Positions 31,250 to 41,880 of a stretch of DNA of 64,000 bases are shown here, piece by piece. Position 1 is the first letter of the stretch. The number at the start of each line of letters is the position of its first letter. Under the pieces are notes generated by a model. That model saw nothing but the letters and a program-made list of their open reading frames with translations. It was not told where the DNA came from and did not search any database. The DNA comes from Prorocentrum cordatum (Eukaryota > Sar > Dinophyceae > Prorocentrales > Prorocentraceae), in contig CAUYUJ010014338.1 of the NCBI GenBank assembly GCA_963575745.1, forward strand, positions 935,001 through 999,000. Reading direction: 5' to 3'. The translations under genes and the position numbers were made by a program.

Positions 31250-31475
31250 ATTGTAATCAGATTTGCATGGGTGCCCGACTTCGACTGTGGAGGCGATGAG
31301 GGCCAGCTCGTGGACTTCGGCGCCGACGTGCCGAAGTGGTTCCATGTTTCGAAGGCGAAGCTCTCGCCGTGCAGCCCCATGTTCCAGGAGATGTTCCCAG
31401 TCTCGGACGCGGAGTGCATCTACCTGGCCAACGCTGGGGATGGCGAGGCGGTTCTCCAGGACTGCCGATTTGAAG
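31250..31475 (+). CDS. Probable internal exon with BTB-like motif
   Basis: The frame reads IVIRFAWVPDFDCGGDEGQL, VDFGADVPKWFHVSKAKLSP, CSPMFQEMFPVSDAECIYLA and NAGDGEAVLQDCRF. The string HVSKAKLSPCSPMFQEMF resembles the BTB/POZ pattern in which a buried His/Lys-containing strand is followed by LSxxSxxFxxMF and an acidic loop. BTB domains dimerise and often recruit cullin-3. Splice sites are uncertain: an AAG or CAG acceptor lies near 31245-31258, and the frame loses character after 31475. No partner exons found. Composition stands out from the surrounding repeat-rich DNA. Confidence 0.5.
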
Positions 31476-31689
31476 AACTATCCTCGCCCTTTCCCCCGTC
31501 CTCCTCCTCCTCCCTACGGCCGATGCCCTGGGCCCTTCAGGCCGCCGCCCTGACCCTCAGCCGTAGTCGATTCTCACTGGGTGTCGAGCCAAAGGGCTTC
31601 AGCTCCTGACCTCCGTCTCGATGCCAGTTGCCTCAAGACTTGAAGCGCAGTCAGGGCGCCTGAGCCCGAGGCCTTCTGCCAGCAAAATT

Positions 31690-31930
31690 GAGCCACCCAC
31701 GAGATCACCAAGAAGGACACAAGAGGGGCCCAAGATGGCTCCCAAGACCACCCCTTTGGGAACCCACAGGGGTGCACTTAGACTCCCGAGGGGGTGCGGG
31801 GTCCTGGGGGCTCCTCTTAGGGCCGTTCTTAGGACCATAGTGGGCCCATGTTGGGATGCCCTCATTGCGCCCTCTTGGAGCCCTGGTCCCTCTTCGAGCA
31901 CCTGCGCGGCCACCTTGCACCCCTCGTGTG
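31690..31930. repeat. Short mixed-orientation CTTGGGG/CCCAAGA repeat
   Basis: Phrases like GGGGCCCAAGATGGCTCC and CATGTTGGGATGCCCTCA belong to the dispersed family. No gene. Confidence 0.55.
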
Positions 31931-32210
31931 GCACCCTTGTGTAACCATTCGTTGTGCCGCGCAGTGCTGAGCTGCGCGCAACTACGTTTCCCTGATCAAC
32001 GCGCGTAGCCTGGGCACCATCGCGGGGTGGCCCAGTGGGGGTGTGCGAGGGGGCAATATTGCAGCCCAGAGCTCAATGCGAAAGGGCTTAGGTCCTACAT
32101 GCACAGGGCTCAGGGCTCGTGGCTTATGGGTGCAGGCTGGGGGCTATGGGCAAACAACAGGAGGGGGCTAGGGCTCGCGTCTCAAGGTTGAACGGCCCAC
32201 GTTTAATGCT
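31931..32210. other. Intergenic sequence
   Basis: GGGCT-rich text (CAGGGCTCAGGGCTCGTGG near 32103) and no supported gene. Confidence 0.4.
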
Positions 32211-32475
32211 TAGGGCGTATGGTGTCTAGGGTGTCTAGGGTGTCTAGGGTTTCTAGGGTGTTTGAGGTGTTTAGGGTGTCTAGGTCTAAGGGGGTGTCCA
32301 GGGTGTATAGGGTGTCTAGGGTGTTGAGAGTGTCTAGGGTTTCTAGGGTGTCTAGGGTTTATAGGGTGTTTAGGGTCTAGGGTGTCTAGGGGTTCTATGG
32401 TTTCAAGGCATTGCAGTGTCTAGGGTGTCTAGGGTGTCCAGGGTTTCTGGGTTCCCCATGGTGTCTAGGTGAAGG
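32211..32475 (+). repeat. Telomere-like decamer array GTGTCTAGGG
   Basis: About 25 copies of GTGTCTAGGG with variants TTTCTAGGG, GTTTAGGG and TTATAGGG. The TTTAGGG-type variants resemble plant and dinoflagellate telomeric repeats, so this may be a degenerate interstitial telomere tract or simply a T/G-rich satellite. Confidence 0.85.
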
Positions 32476-32925
32476 CTTCTAGGGCCTAGCTAGGGCTTCG
32501 AGTGCGTTTAAGGCTTCTTGGGCTCATGCGCTCGAGATGCCCGCTTGGGTCGCGCGGACGTCTGCGTGCTGGGACGTCAATTCACGGCTTCGCAGTTGGC
32601 AAGTCCATGCCACTTGTGTTTAATCATGTGTTCTAACGGTCACGGTATATAGTATGGGCTTTCAGTGTGCGAAGGCCATCGGCTTGTCGGTCGTCGTCGG
32701 TCGTCGTCGCCTGCGGCGTCTTGGGGCCTGGGATTTCTGAATATATGTGATCTTGGGGGGCTGCGTTGCTGCGGGCTGGGTCGGGGTGTCGTCGCAGTGG
32801 TGGCCGCCGTCGTCGTCGTCGTGGCCGAGGGTTGTCGCGTGCCGATTGCTGTCGGCCCGTTGGCGGATATAGCGCCGCGTGCGCGACGGGCCTGCGGCCA
32901 CGCCCGAGAGACCTTCGGTGTTTAG
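32476..32925. other. Intergenic sequence with GTCGTC patches
   Basis: GTCGTCGTC runs near 32688-32705 and 32805-32822. No supported gene. Confidence 0.4.
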
Positions 32926-33060
32926 AAGGCCTCCAAGAGCTCCGCAAGAGGGCGCCAAGAGGCGCCCAGGCGGCCTCAAGAGGCGCCCTAGACGCTTCCA
33001 GCAAGCCCTCACGAGACCACCCAGGAGTCCTCAAGAGGACACCCGGGGCACCCGATATGC
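32926..33060 (-). repeat. CTTGGGG-type dispersed repeat, minus orientation
   Basis: Repeated CCAAGAGGCGCCC and CTCAAGAGGACACCC phrases. Confidence 0.7.
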
Positions 33061-33565
33061 CGCCCATGATGCGCTCCAAGAAGCGTTCAACTACTCCCAA
33101 GAGACATCCGAGGATATTAGTATGTTCGTCTTTGTTACTCCGCCTCCTTTTTATCCTCTTCCTGCCCCTGCTTCTGCTCATTCTCTGTATTATTGACTGC
33201 TCCTCCTCCTCCCCAATATTTCCTCCTCTCCCTCGTTCACCTCCTCGCCCCCCCCCCCCCCCCTCCCCCTCCTGAGCGCGCGCGGCCCCGTTGACTTCAG
33301 GGGGCCGAAGGTTCCGCGCTGCCCAGCGGCCCCAGAAAGGGCAAAGGCAAGGCGGGGGGGGCAGGGGCAAGGGGTGGGGCACCGAGAAGCAGCTAAACCG
33401 AGGGATTTCGACGAGCAGGTGAGATTCCTGGAGATGCTTTTCCTAAGGCTTTAAAAGCACCAGACCCCCCGAGCGCAAGAGCTGACCCCTAGACCCTGAC
33501 AAGCCGATGGTCCTCGCATTAGGGGCGTTCTTGGGGCTATAGCGTAGGAGGTAGATCGCAGAATT
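33061..33565. other. Intergenic sequence
   Basis: C/T-rich 33140-33275 with a C-run, then mixed sequence without a supported gene. Confidence 0.4.
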
Positions 33566-33800
33566 GGGTGTTCCTTAATCCCCCCCCGCTCTTGGGGGCC
33601 TCAGAACTCGCCTCTTGGGGTGTCTTGGGTCGCTCTTGGAGCGCTCTTGGGCGCTCTTGGAGCCGTTTTGGGCAACTCTTGGGCCTCTACTTGGCCTTTT
33701 TCGGGCTACGTTGGGGCCGTGCCCAGGATGGCCATCGGGAGCGTAAATGCGAGAAAGCAACACGCAGTGATTTCCTTCAGGCTTTTGATCGAGTTTGCTT
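33566..33800 (+). repeat. CTTGGGG-type block with conserved core
   Basis: TCTTGGAGCGCTCTTGGGCG-like units lead to a core GGATGGCCATCGGGAGCG, then AAAGCAACACGCAGTGATT at 33725-33775. Related cores occur near 42724, 52728 and 62946. Confidence 0.75.
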
Positions 33801-33854
33801 CGCTGGGTGCATCGATTGATCTCGACCATGCAGAAACCGAGGTTAACCATACAT

Positions 33855-36740
33855 GCGGTATACCTAATACACTATACTCATACAATATACCAATACACTA
33901 TATTCACACACTATATACACCATACGCATAGGTTCCATTAGTCCACTGTATGTATTCACTTCGATGGTGCGAACTTTTCGCGGTACATCCTGCGCGACCT
34001 CGGGGTCGCGAAGATGCGAATACACCATATTAATACACGGTACGATTAGATTGCATGCACAGAGTATACCTATTCACTACGCTGATACACACTTTGCGCG
34101 GTATACCATACGGGACCTCGGAGACGCGAATGTACGAATACCTTATATGCATACGCTATACTGATATATTGCACGAATACATTGTATTCAGTCACTTCAC
34201 TTGCACACGCTTTGCGCGATACAGCTTGCGCGCCCTCGGAGACCCGACGATATTACTGCACTATATTAATGCACTTTACTTACTGGTAGACGTCGCTAAT
34301 ATTGGCCATCTGTTCACTTCACTGGTTTACGCGGTACATCCTACGCGACCTCGGAGACGCGACGATACGACTACACTACATTAATACACTATACGAATAG
34401 ATTGCACTTATACCCCATACTAATTCACGACACTGATACACGCTTTGCGCGATGCACCCTACACGACCTCGGAGGCGCGACTGTACTAATACGCTGCGTT
34501 GACACACTGTGGGGATAATACATTACATTAACCCTGTATAGTAATTCGCTTCACTGATACACGCTCTGCGCGGTGCATCCAACGCGACCTCGGGGACGCG
34601 CTGAAATTAATCCACTATATTAATACACCATACTAAACTGTTGCACAACCCAGTCTATTAGTTCACTTCAGTGATGCCCACTATGCGCGAGATGTCCTAC
34701 GCGACCTCGGAGACGCGACTGTGCGAAAACACTACATTGATACACTATACACATATAGTACATTAAGCCAATCTGTTAACTCACCACACTGATGCACACT
34801 GTCGCGATAAACCCTGCGCGACCTCGGAGGCGCGACGGTACTAATACACTGCATTAATACACTATACTACTAATTTGCATTACTATTCCTGAACACAATG
34901 TACTAATTCACTACACGGGTGCACACGTTGCGCGGGACATCCTACGCAACCCCGGAGACGCGACGGGGCTAATGCATTGTATTAATGCACTGTACTAATA
35001 GACTGCATGGATACAATTTACGAATCCACTACACTGATACACACCTTGCGCGATACATTCTGTGCGACCTCGGGGACGCGACGATAGCAATACACTCTAC
35101 TAATACACTATAATGGCATATTACAATACGAAAATATTGAAATTCGCTAGACTGATACACGCTTTGCGCGATGCATCCTGCGCGACTCGGAGACGGGACG
35201 AGGCTAATCCACTATATGAATACATTATACGAACCGAACACACTAACACAGTATACGAATTGGTTACGCTGGTACACATTTTGCGCGATACATCCTGCGC
35301 GACCTCGGGGGCGCGACGCTACTAATACAATATATAGTAATACACCATTAACTATTACTAATAAATTACACTGGTACATTATTTTAATTCACTTCACTGG
35401 TACACACCTTCTGCGGTACATCTTACGCGACCTCGGGGACGCGACGATACGAATCCACTGTGCTAGTGCATTATACGGACAGGCTAGACTAATACAGTAT
35501 TAATTCCCTAGACTGATACACACCTTGCGCGATAGACCCTACGCGACCTCGCGGGCGCGACGATACACATGCAGTACATTAATACAGTATACTGATCGAC
35601 TACACGTATACAATCTGTTGGTTCACTTCGCTGATACAAATTTTGCGCGATACATCCTACGCGGCCTCTTGGGCGCGACGGGACTAATGCACTATATCAA
35701 TACACTATAAGAACATGTTGCGCTAATGCAGTATACTAATTCACTACACTGGTACACGCTTTGCGCGATACATCCTGCGCGACCTATGCGCTAAACTAAC
35801 ACCTGATACGTATACACCACACTCACCTACTCGTTGCACCAGATCTCCCACGCGACCTCGGAGACCCGACGGTACGAATACACTACATTAACACACTATA
35901 CTAGGATCACATATTGCACGAATACAATATATTAATTCGCTAGATTGATACACACCTTGCGCGATAAATCCTACGCTACCTCGGAGACGCGACGGTACTA
36001 ATGCATTTGATTGGTACACTATACGAAGAGATTGCATTAGTACAGCACACCAACGCATTACAATGGTACACTCTTTGCGCGAATCATCCCACGCGACCTC
36101 GAATATGCGACGGTACTAATAAACTACACTAAGACACAACATCAGATTGCACATTCATACTACATATTGGTTCACTTCACTGGTGCACACTTTGCGCGAT
36201 GCACCCCGCGCCACCTCGGAGACGCGACGATCCTACTACATTGCATTAATACACGATACTAGAAGATTGTATTCATATACTGTATTAGTTTACTACACTG
36301 AAACACACGTTGCGCGATGCATCCTGCGCGGCCTCGGGGACGCGACGATAGCACTACTATACTAATGCGCTAAATCAACACGTTATGTTTATACACACGA
36401 CACTATTAATATACGCTTTGCGCCAGGCATCCTACGCGACCTTGCAGGCGCGAAGGTACTAACACGCGACACTTCACTGATGCGCACTTTGCCGATGCAC
36501 CCTGCGCGGCCTCGGAGACGCGACGATACTAATACACTACATTAGTACACTATACGAACATATTACACTACAGCAATACATTAATTCACTTCACCGATAC
36601 ACAACTTGCGCGATGCATCCTACGCGACCTCGGGGACGCGACGGTACCACCATTATACTACGAATGCGCGATTCTAATACATTATACTTATACACGACAC
36701 TAATATACGCTTTGCGGCATACCTCCTACTCGACCTCGGA
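33855..36740 (+). repeat. Satellite of about 117 bases, 25 copies
   Basis: Each unit has an AT-rich half (ACTAATACACTATATTAATA) and a conserved GC half (TTTGCGCGATACATCCTGCG, then CGACCTCGGAGACGCGACG). I count 25 GC halves from about 33985 to 36713, spaced mostly 115-119 bases; three shortened units (spacing 70-77 and 106) occur near 35763-35840, 36420-36490 and the end. No gene. Confidence 0.97.
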
Positions 36741-36862
36741 GACGCGACGACAACTACGGCGACGACGGCGACCGCGACGACGACGACGACGACGGCGGCG
36801 GCAGCGGCGGTGGCGGCGGCGGAGGCGGCGACGACGATGACGACGGCCAACAACGACGACAA
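36741..36862 (+). repeat. GAC/GGC triplet tract
   Basis: CGACGACGACGACGGCGG-type triplets directly follow the satellite. Confidence 0.9.
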
Positions 36863-37010
36863 CGTGTAGTGCATCAGTGCAGTGTATTAGTGAAGTGTAC
36901 AAACGCAGTGTATTGGTGCAGTGTGTTAGTGTAGTGTACGAGTGTAGTGACTAGTGTGTTGGTGGAATGTATTCGTGTAGTGTATTAGTGTAGTGTACTA
37001 TCGTAGTGGA
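36863..37010 (-). repeat. Inverted AT-half repeats of the 117-base satellite
   Basis: AGTGTATTAGTGCAGTGTAT-like text is the reverse complement of the ACTAATACACTA half of the satellite, so a short inverted tail closes the array beyond the triplet tract. Confidence 0.7.
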
Positions 37011-37054
37011 TTGTGGAAAGTTATGCATGGTTAAAGCGGGCACTCGGTGGGTGC

Positions 37055-37310
37055 CTCATTGGGGAGCTCGTTCGACCAATTGGGGCCTTCTGGGCCTCCT
37101 GGGGCATCGTTGGGGCCATCGTGGGGCATCTTGGGCTGCATTGAGCCATCTTGCAGATCATCGCGGGTTTTCTGGGGGCCGTTTGGGGCCGCCCCAGGCC
37201 ACCCTGGGCGCTTTAACGCTTCGCCGCAGACCCCCCCCCCCCCGTCCAGCTCCAGGAGATGGGGGCGGGGGGGAGGGTAAACCCCTCCCCGAAGGGGAAG
37301 AAAAAGGATC
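37055..37310 (+). repeat. CTTGGGG-type block ending in the GTAAACCCC module
   Basis: GGGGCATCGTTGGGGCCATC units end in a C-run and GTCCAGCTCCAGGAGATGGG, then GGGTAAACCCCTCCCCGAAG. Related module copies occur near 52930, 53060, 57470 and 63295. Confidence 0.8.
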
Positions 37311-37500
37311 GAAAGAGGAAACACTCAAGGCGGCCTAGAAAGGGATGGTGAGATAATCTATTTTTGGGCATGTCTGGGCCCTGGTAAACTTGGATGTGCG
37401 GGCGGTGGTAGGATGTCAGATGTTGCGCGATCGCGACCATCCCCTCGTTTCCCTCCCCCCCCCCCCCCCCATCTCGCACCCCTCCTCCTCTATGTTTTGT

Positions 37501-37512
37501 TTTTGGCTGCAG
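37501..37512 (+). other. Possible DinoSL remnant
   Basis: TTTTGGCTGCAG matches 10 of 12 bases at the end of the spliced leader and lies 77 bases before the ATG at 37589. Could be chance. Confidence 0.35.
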
Positions 37513-37524
37513 CCCTCGCGGCGG

Positions 37525-37606
37525 CGGCCGCGCGTGGCGCGGCCTTGATGGAACGGCCGCCGCGCGTGCCGCGCGTGGCGCGGCCTTGATGGAACGGCCG
37601 CCGCGC
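37525..37606 (+). repeat. Tandem duplication, period 41 bases
   Basis: GCGCGGCCTTGATGGAACGG occurs at about 37537 and again 41 bases later. The first copy supplies an ATG at 37548 whose 13-codon frame ends in TGA overlapping the ATG of the main gene. Confidence 0.85.
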
Positions 37607-38239
37607 GTGGTGCCTCCGCTTCGCCCCGCGCCAGTGGCGCTGACACCGCAGCCCAGCCGTGCGCCAGCGGTGGTGCCCCCGCCGCTGCGGCCGCAGGGGC
37701 CGCGGCCGCCGCCGGGGCCGCCTCCGCTTCACTTGCTGCCCGCGGGGGCAGCCGAGCTATCGGATCAGGTGGCCTACTGGAGCAGGTGCGAGCTCGGTAC
37801 GCCCGAGCGTGCCGCGGCCGCGACAGGCGCCGCAGCGAAGGCCGAGCCCGGCGCCGGCGCCCGCGCTCAGGCACAGCCCGCGGTCAGCAGCGATGACATC
37901 GCCTGTGATAGGGGCGGCGCTGTGGGTGGCCATGGTGAGGTGCGTGCTGTACGTGCTGCCGAGGCCTTCCGCCAGTCGCTGGCGGGCGAGTGGTCCACAG
38001 AGTCGCTGGAGCGGGCCGTCGACGCGGCAATCGTCAATGCAAGGAGGGCCAGAGAGCAGTACGACGATGCCATCCTGGTCCTCCAAGCTGCCACGGCCGC
38101 GCTCTCCGCCGCGGAGGCGCGGGAGCGCGATGCGGCCAGCCGTGCCCGCGCCGCTGCGTCAGAGGTTCGGGCGGCGCTTGATCACTTGCGCACGTGCGCC
38201 GATTGTCAGCCCAGGGTGCGCAGCCGCGCCCCGAGCTGA
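37589..38239 (+). CDS. Unrecognised Pro-rich and coiled-coil protein (216 residues)
   Basis: The ATG at 37589 begins MERPPRVVPPLRPAPV. The first 55 residues are Pro-rich and disordered. A Cys-containing centre follows (AYWSRCELGTPER), then an Ala/Arg/Glu-rich helical region (about 115-205: EAFRQSLAGEWSTESLERAV, ARRAREQYDDAILVLQAATA) likely to form a coiled coil, and a C-terminal CADC. The frame is the only one with this helical pattern. It ends before a CT/T-tract. Family unknown. Confidence 0.6.
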   Translation: MERPPRVVPPLRPAPVALTPQPSRAPAVVPPPLRPQGPRPPPGPPPLHLLPAGAAELSDQVAYWSRCELGTPERAAAATGAAAKAEPGAGARAQAQPAVSSDDIACDRGGAVGGHGEVRAVRAAEAFRQSLAGEWSTESLERAVDAAIVNARRAREQYDDAILVLQAATAALSAAEARERDAASRARAAASEVRAALDHLRTCADCQPRVRSRAPS

Positions 38240-38387
38240 TGGTCAGCGCGAGCGCGCGCAAGTGATCGGGCGGCCGCCTCAGAATATCGCTGGTCCACGC
38301 TGTCGCAGCCGCAGCCGCAGCCTGCGGCGCCAATGAGCCGCCGTTGGCGGAGGCACCGTTGGTGCAAAAGGACGAGGAGGAGGAGGT
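38240..38387. other. 3' flank of the preceding gene
   Basis: No supported gene. Confidence 0.4.
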
Positions 38388-38568
<181 letters not shown>

Positions 38569-38699
38569 ATCCCTCCCCCTCCCCTCCCTCCTTCCATCGC
38601 CCTCCTGTCTTTAGACGCGCTCGCGGGCTCCTGGGGGTTCTCACGGCGCCTCCGTGGGGCGTCGGGGCGGGGGTGTAGGAACGTTCCGAGGGGCTTCGA

Positions 38700-38957
38700 G
38701 ATGGCCCCGGCCATCATCGCCATAACCATCATCATTACCAGCAACGCCATCATCGCCACCATGCCCCGCATCAGCACCATCGCAATCACGATGTCCATCG
38801 CCATCGTCATCGTCAGAAGCGACATCATCACCATCACCGACACCATCGTCTGCATCATCATCGTCACAAGCACGATCGATACCACCGCCAGCGACACCAG
38901 AGTCATCGTCAAAACCATCAGCACCACACTCACATCAGACACAGTGGTGTCGGTGTA
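38700..38957 (+). repeat. Degenerate ATC triplet tract
   Basis: ATCATCGCCATAACCATC-type text. Open frames on both strands are Ile/Thr- or Met/Val-rich artefacts. Confidence 0.75.
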
Positions 38958-38994
38958 ATTACTATGTATGTCATGTGCGCATTGTAGTTTTAGT

Positions 38995-39115
38995 TGCGGT
39001 CTCCGATGTGTGGTCTCAGGGCCTCAGGGCGCCCTCCGATGTGTGGTATGGGGGCCTCAGCTTCTCTGATGTATGGTCTCAGGGCATCAGGGTCTCCGAT
39101 GTGCGCAGTGCAGTT
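38995..39115 (+). repeat. Short tandem repeat of TCTCCGATGTGTGG units
   Basis: TCCGATGTGTGGTCTCAGGG and close variants repeat four times at spacings of about 25-40 bases. Confidence 0.75.
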
Positions 39116-39245
39116 CGGTATCCGACGGCGCGTCCGCCCCCCCCCCCCCCCCCCTCGGGCCCCAAGGCGCCCCCAGCCGCTCGCATCCGCCATGATCTCC
39201 TTGGTTCGGTCGCCCTCCTCCCTCAGCACGCCTCCCTCGCATCAT

Positions 39246-39266
39246 CCGTAGCCGTTTTGGCCCGCG
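39246..39266 (+). other. DinoSL spliced-leader remnant, full length
   Basis: CCGTAGCCGTTTTGGCCCGC matches the 21-base leader at about 17 positions, including CCGTAGCC and TTTTGGC. It directly precedes a coding frame. Confidence 0.6.
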
Positions 39267-39273
39267 CCAATCA

Positions 39274-39729
39274 TTGATTCACGTTTTGCTGAATAACGGG
39301 AGCGTGCTACCAGTCATCGAGGTGGGCGACTCGCTCGACCAGGCCGCGGCCCACGGTGGCATCAGCATCGCGGGGCCACCAGCGGACGGCCCCAGTTCGG
39401 CAACAGCAGGAGCCCCTTGCACTCCACCGTGCCCCCCGCCAGATTTCGAGGCAGTCTTGGCATCAGCATCGGGGGCGTCGGCTCCGCGCGCAGATGCCCC
39501 AGCTGCCGCGGTTCTGGTTTCCACTCGGGCATCCAGCAGCAACCCGCATCGCAAGAGGACATTTGAGCAGACGTTTCACTACGACAACCATGCCTCGATG
39601 CCGAGCTTCGTCACGACAACCACGTTCCACACGATGGTGGAGGCCCACGCGCGCTCCGACATGCCCGGATCGTTCGAGGAGTTACGAGATCATTTTCAGG
39701 ATGACGGAGTCCTGGAACTCCGCCGATAG
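39274..39729 (+). CDS. Unrecognised protein, 5' end unclear (about 150 residues)
   Basis: The frame has protein-like pieces (IHVLLNNGSVLPVIEVGDSL; KRTFEQTFHYDNHASMPSFV; FEELRDHFQDDGVLELRR) joined by an Ala/Pro-rich linker. There is no ATG before residue about 108; the frame is open through the spliced-leader remnant, so it may be 5'-truncated, use another start, or be a retroposed fragment. The first in-frame ATG (about 39598) would leave a 44-residue product. Family unknown. Confidence 0.5.
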   Translation: MIHVLLNNGSVLPVIEVGDSLDQAAAHGGISIAGPPADGPSSATAGAPCTPPCPPPDFEAVLASASGASAPRADAPAAAVLVSTRASSSNPHRKRTFEQTFHYDNHASMPSFVTTTTFHTMVEAHARSDMPGSFEELRDHFQDDGVLELRR

Positions 39730-40021
39730 CTCCGCCGATTCGGATTGAGTGTGCGCCAGTTCACCTGAGATGCGCGCGTGACGCATCTTCGAGCCCTTGC
39801 AAGGCTCAGCCAAGAGGTTCTGATGGGGAGGGACGAGGAATTGAATATGAGGAATACTGATGGGATGGGAGGCGGAAGGGGAGGATGAGGCGAAGGAGGA
39901 AAAGGAGGGAGGAGTACGACGAGGATGACCAACCAGCGTTATTTGGACGCGTGGTGTATCGGGCTCGCATGCGCACGCCCCTGTTGCATTGCCAGCGCCT
40001 CATGGGCGCAGAGCCGCACTC

Positions 40022-40022
<1 letters not shown>
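39730..40022. other. 3' flank, GGA-rich patch
   Basis: GGAGG/GAGGA text from about 39820 to 39915; no supported gene. Confidence 0.4.

Positions 40023-40113
<91 letters not shown>
40023..40113 (+). repeat. 91-base poly-T tract
   Basis: An uninterrupted run of T on the plus strand; as poly-A on the minus strand it could be the tail of a retroposed transcript oriented leftwards. Confidence 0.97.
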
Positions 40114-40115
<2 letters not shown>

Positions 40116-40639
40116 GTGTGGTTTCGCGCCGCAGGGCGTGTCAGCGTCGGCCAGCATGATCTTGTGGAGCGCAGCTCAAGAATTTCTCTCGACCTGTCGC
40201 CCCGACAAACCAAGCGTCAACAAAACTAGCTTCCTCGTTCGGATGCGTCGGTCAGCCTTCTCGTTCGGACGCAGCTCAGACAGGGGCTAAACTGGGGCAG
40301 AGCAGACGACGTCACCACATTCTAGGGCTTCGCCCAATCCGCTGCAACCCAACGGAGGCCGATGCAACCGCTGTGACGGTCAGGCTTCATGCTTGCGCCA
40401 GTGAGTCGTGCAGGATCTTTGGGAGGTGTTTTTTCCAGGGAGTCATGCGAGGTCCGATGATTTCCAAGGACGGCCCCGCCAGGGCCTCGGGCGGGCCCCC
40501 ACTGCCCACCCGCTCTAGCCTTATTGGTGGTGCCCCTTACGGCTCTACCAGCCGCACACTGTATTGACGCGCCTGGCTTGGCATGTCACGTGTCTAGTGC
40601 ACCCTTTCCCGACCCCCCTATGTTTCTTTCCACGCCCGA

Positions 40640-41175
40640 CCGCCGCCTCGCAGGCATCCTGCGTGTGGGAGAATGCGTGCCAGGTCCTGCAGCGCATTCC
40701 CAGGGTGATGGTGTGCACCATTGACGTCTACGAGGTGCAGACGCACCCTCGGGAGATCGTGCTGGCGCGCCCTGACCTCGTGCTCGTGAGAGCGCGCCCC
40801 GAGATGAGCATGCAGCAGCTGTTTCCTCTGCTGCGACGTCGTCGCGGTGGTGGTGGTGGTGGCCACCACGGCGGGCATGGCAGGGGGGCGCGCGGCCGTG
40901 GGCGGGGCCGCGGCCGCGGCCGGGCTGGTCGAGGGCGGGGTCGTGGCCGCCTTGCTGAGCCCATCGCGGGCGGCGATGGAGGAGACGATGGTGCTGGCGC
41001 TCGAGGACGGCGGCGAGACCGACTTCGGGGGGGGGGGCGCCGGCGCCGAGTGCGACGAGGACGAGGCCGTGCCCGAGGTTGGCGCTGAAGGCGCTGGAGG
41101 CGCTGACGGCCCTGCCGCGCCCGCCGATGACGCGTTCGGACCAGCAGCTTTCGGCGCCTTGCTGGACCGAGGGCA
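40640..41175 (+). CDS. Possible first exon(s) of an Ala/Gly-rich protein
   Basis: In one frame, ACQVLQRIPRVMVCTIDVYE, VQTHPREIVLARPDLVLVRA and RPEMSMQQLFPLL look coding up to the GGT repeat near 40850. Beyond it another frame looks better (AMEETMVLALEDGGETDFGG, then acidic Ala/Gly-rich sequence to GPAAFGALLDRG). A frame change inside the repeat is therefore likely, or the two parts are separate exons. The acidic style continues in the segment at 41881. Low certainty. Confidence 0.35.
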
Positions 41176-41880
41176 ACCAACCAACGTTGACGGGCATTTT
41201 TGTTGGTTTCGGACAACGTTGGTGTGTGTGTGTAGGGTGAGGAGGAGGTGCGACCAGTTTCTATCGGGCACATCGCTCCCCCCCACCGCCACCGCCACCA
41301 CACACCCCTCAGCTAGAGTGTTTACAATGCGCAGAAGCCTCACACGTTGCGTTTCAAACGTGAGTAGGGTAGGGCAGAGGAGGATGGTTCGGGCACGGGG
41401 GAGTGATGACGGGGGACTTGAGGGGGGGCTTGATGACACTGGCGATGCGATGAGAATGGCGATGACGACGACAGCGAGGGCGAGCTCGTGTCTCAACTGA
41501 TGGCCATGTGCCCCCCTTGCTGTTCCGCCCTACTCAGCCCCTGCCCATGCTGCCGCGTATCCTCCTTTTCGCCCTCGTTGCCATTGTCGTCCTCATGCCC
41601 CCTATCGTCGTTCCCATCCTCTTGGTAGCCCCCGACGTCCTCATTGTACTGTTCGCCATCCTCCTCCCCCAGTTCACCTCCGTCCTCACCGCCCTCCCAC
41701 AACTCGTAGCATCGCCATGCCTGTCATAACATCCTCTCCCGCTGTCCTCGTCGTCTTCTACGCCCGCCCCCTCCCGCTCCGCCTCCTGCTCCTCCTTATC
41801 GTTCGCGCCCTTGCCTCCCCCGCGCCGTCCCTCCCCCACTTGCTCTGCTCATCGGGCATGCTTGCGCATTTCCGAAGGGC
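41176..41880 (+). other. Possible intron
   Basis: Lies between two coding-like segments of the same style. The left junction reads GACCGAG|GGCAAC and the right CCGAAG|GGCGAG, so AGGGC is repeated at both ends, as often seen in dinoflagellate introns. The interior is C/T-rich on one strand. Confidence 0.35.

Noticed and set aside
33655-33680. GAGCCGTTTTGGGCAACTC as another spliced-leader remnant
   Set aside because: It fits the surrounding CTTGGGG repeat units and has no gene downstream.
33855-36740. CRISPR-like array (regular 117-base spacing of a conserved box)
   Set aside because: Spacing is far too long, the spacers are themselves related repeats, and the organism is eukaryotic.
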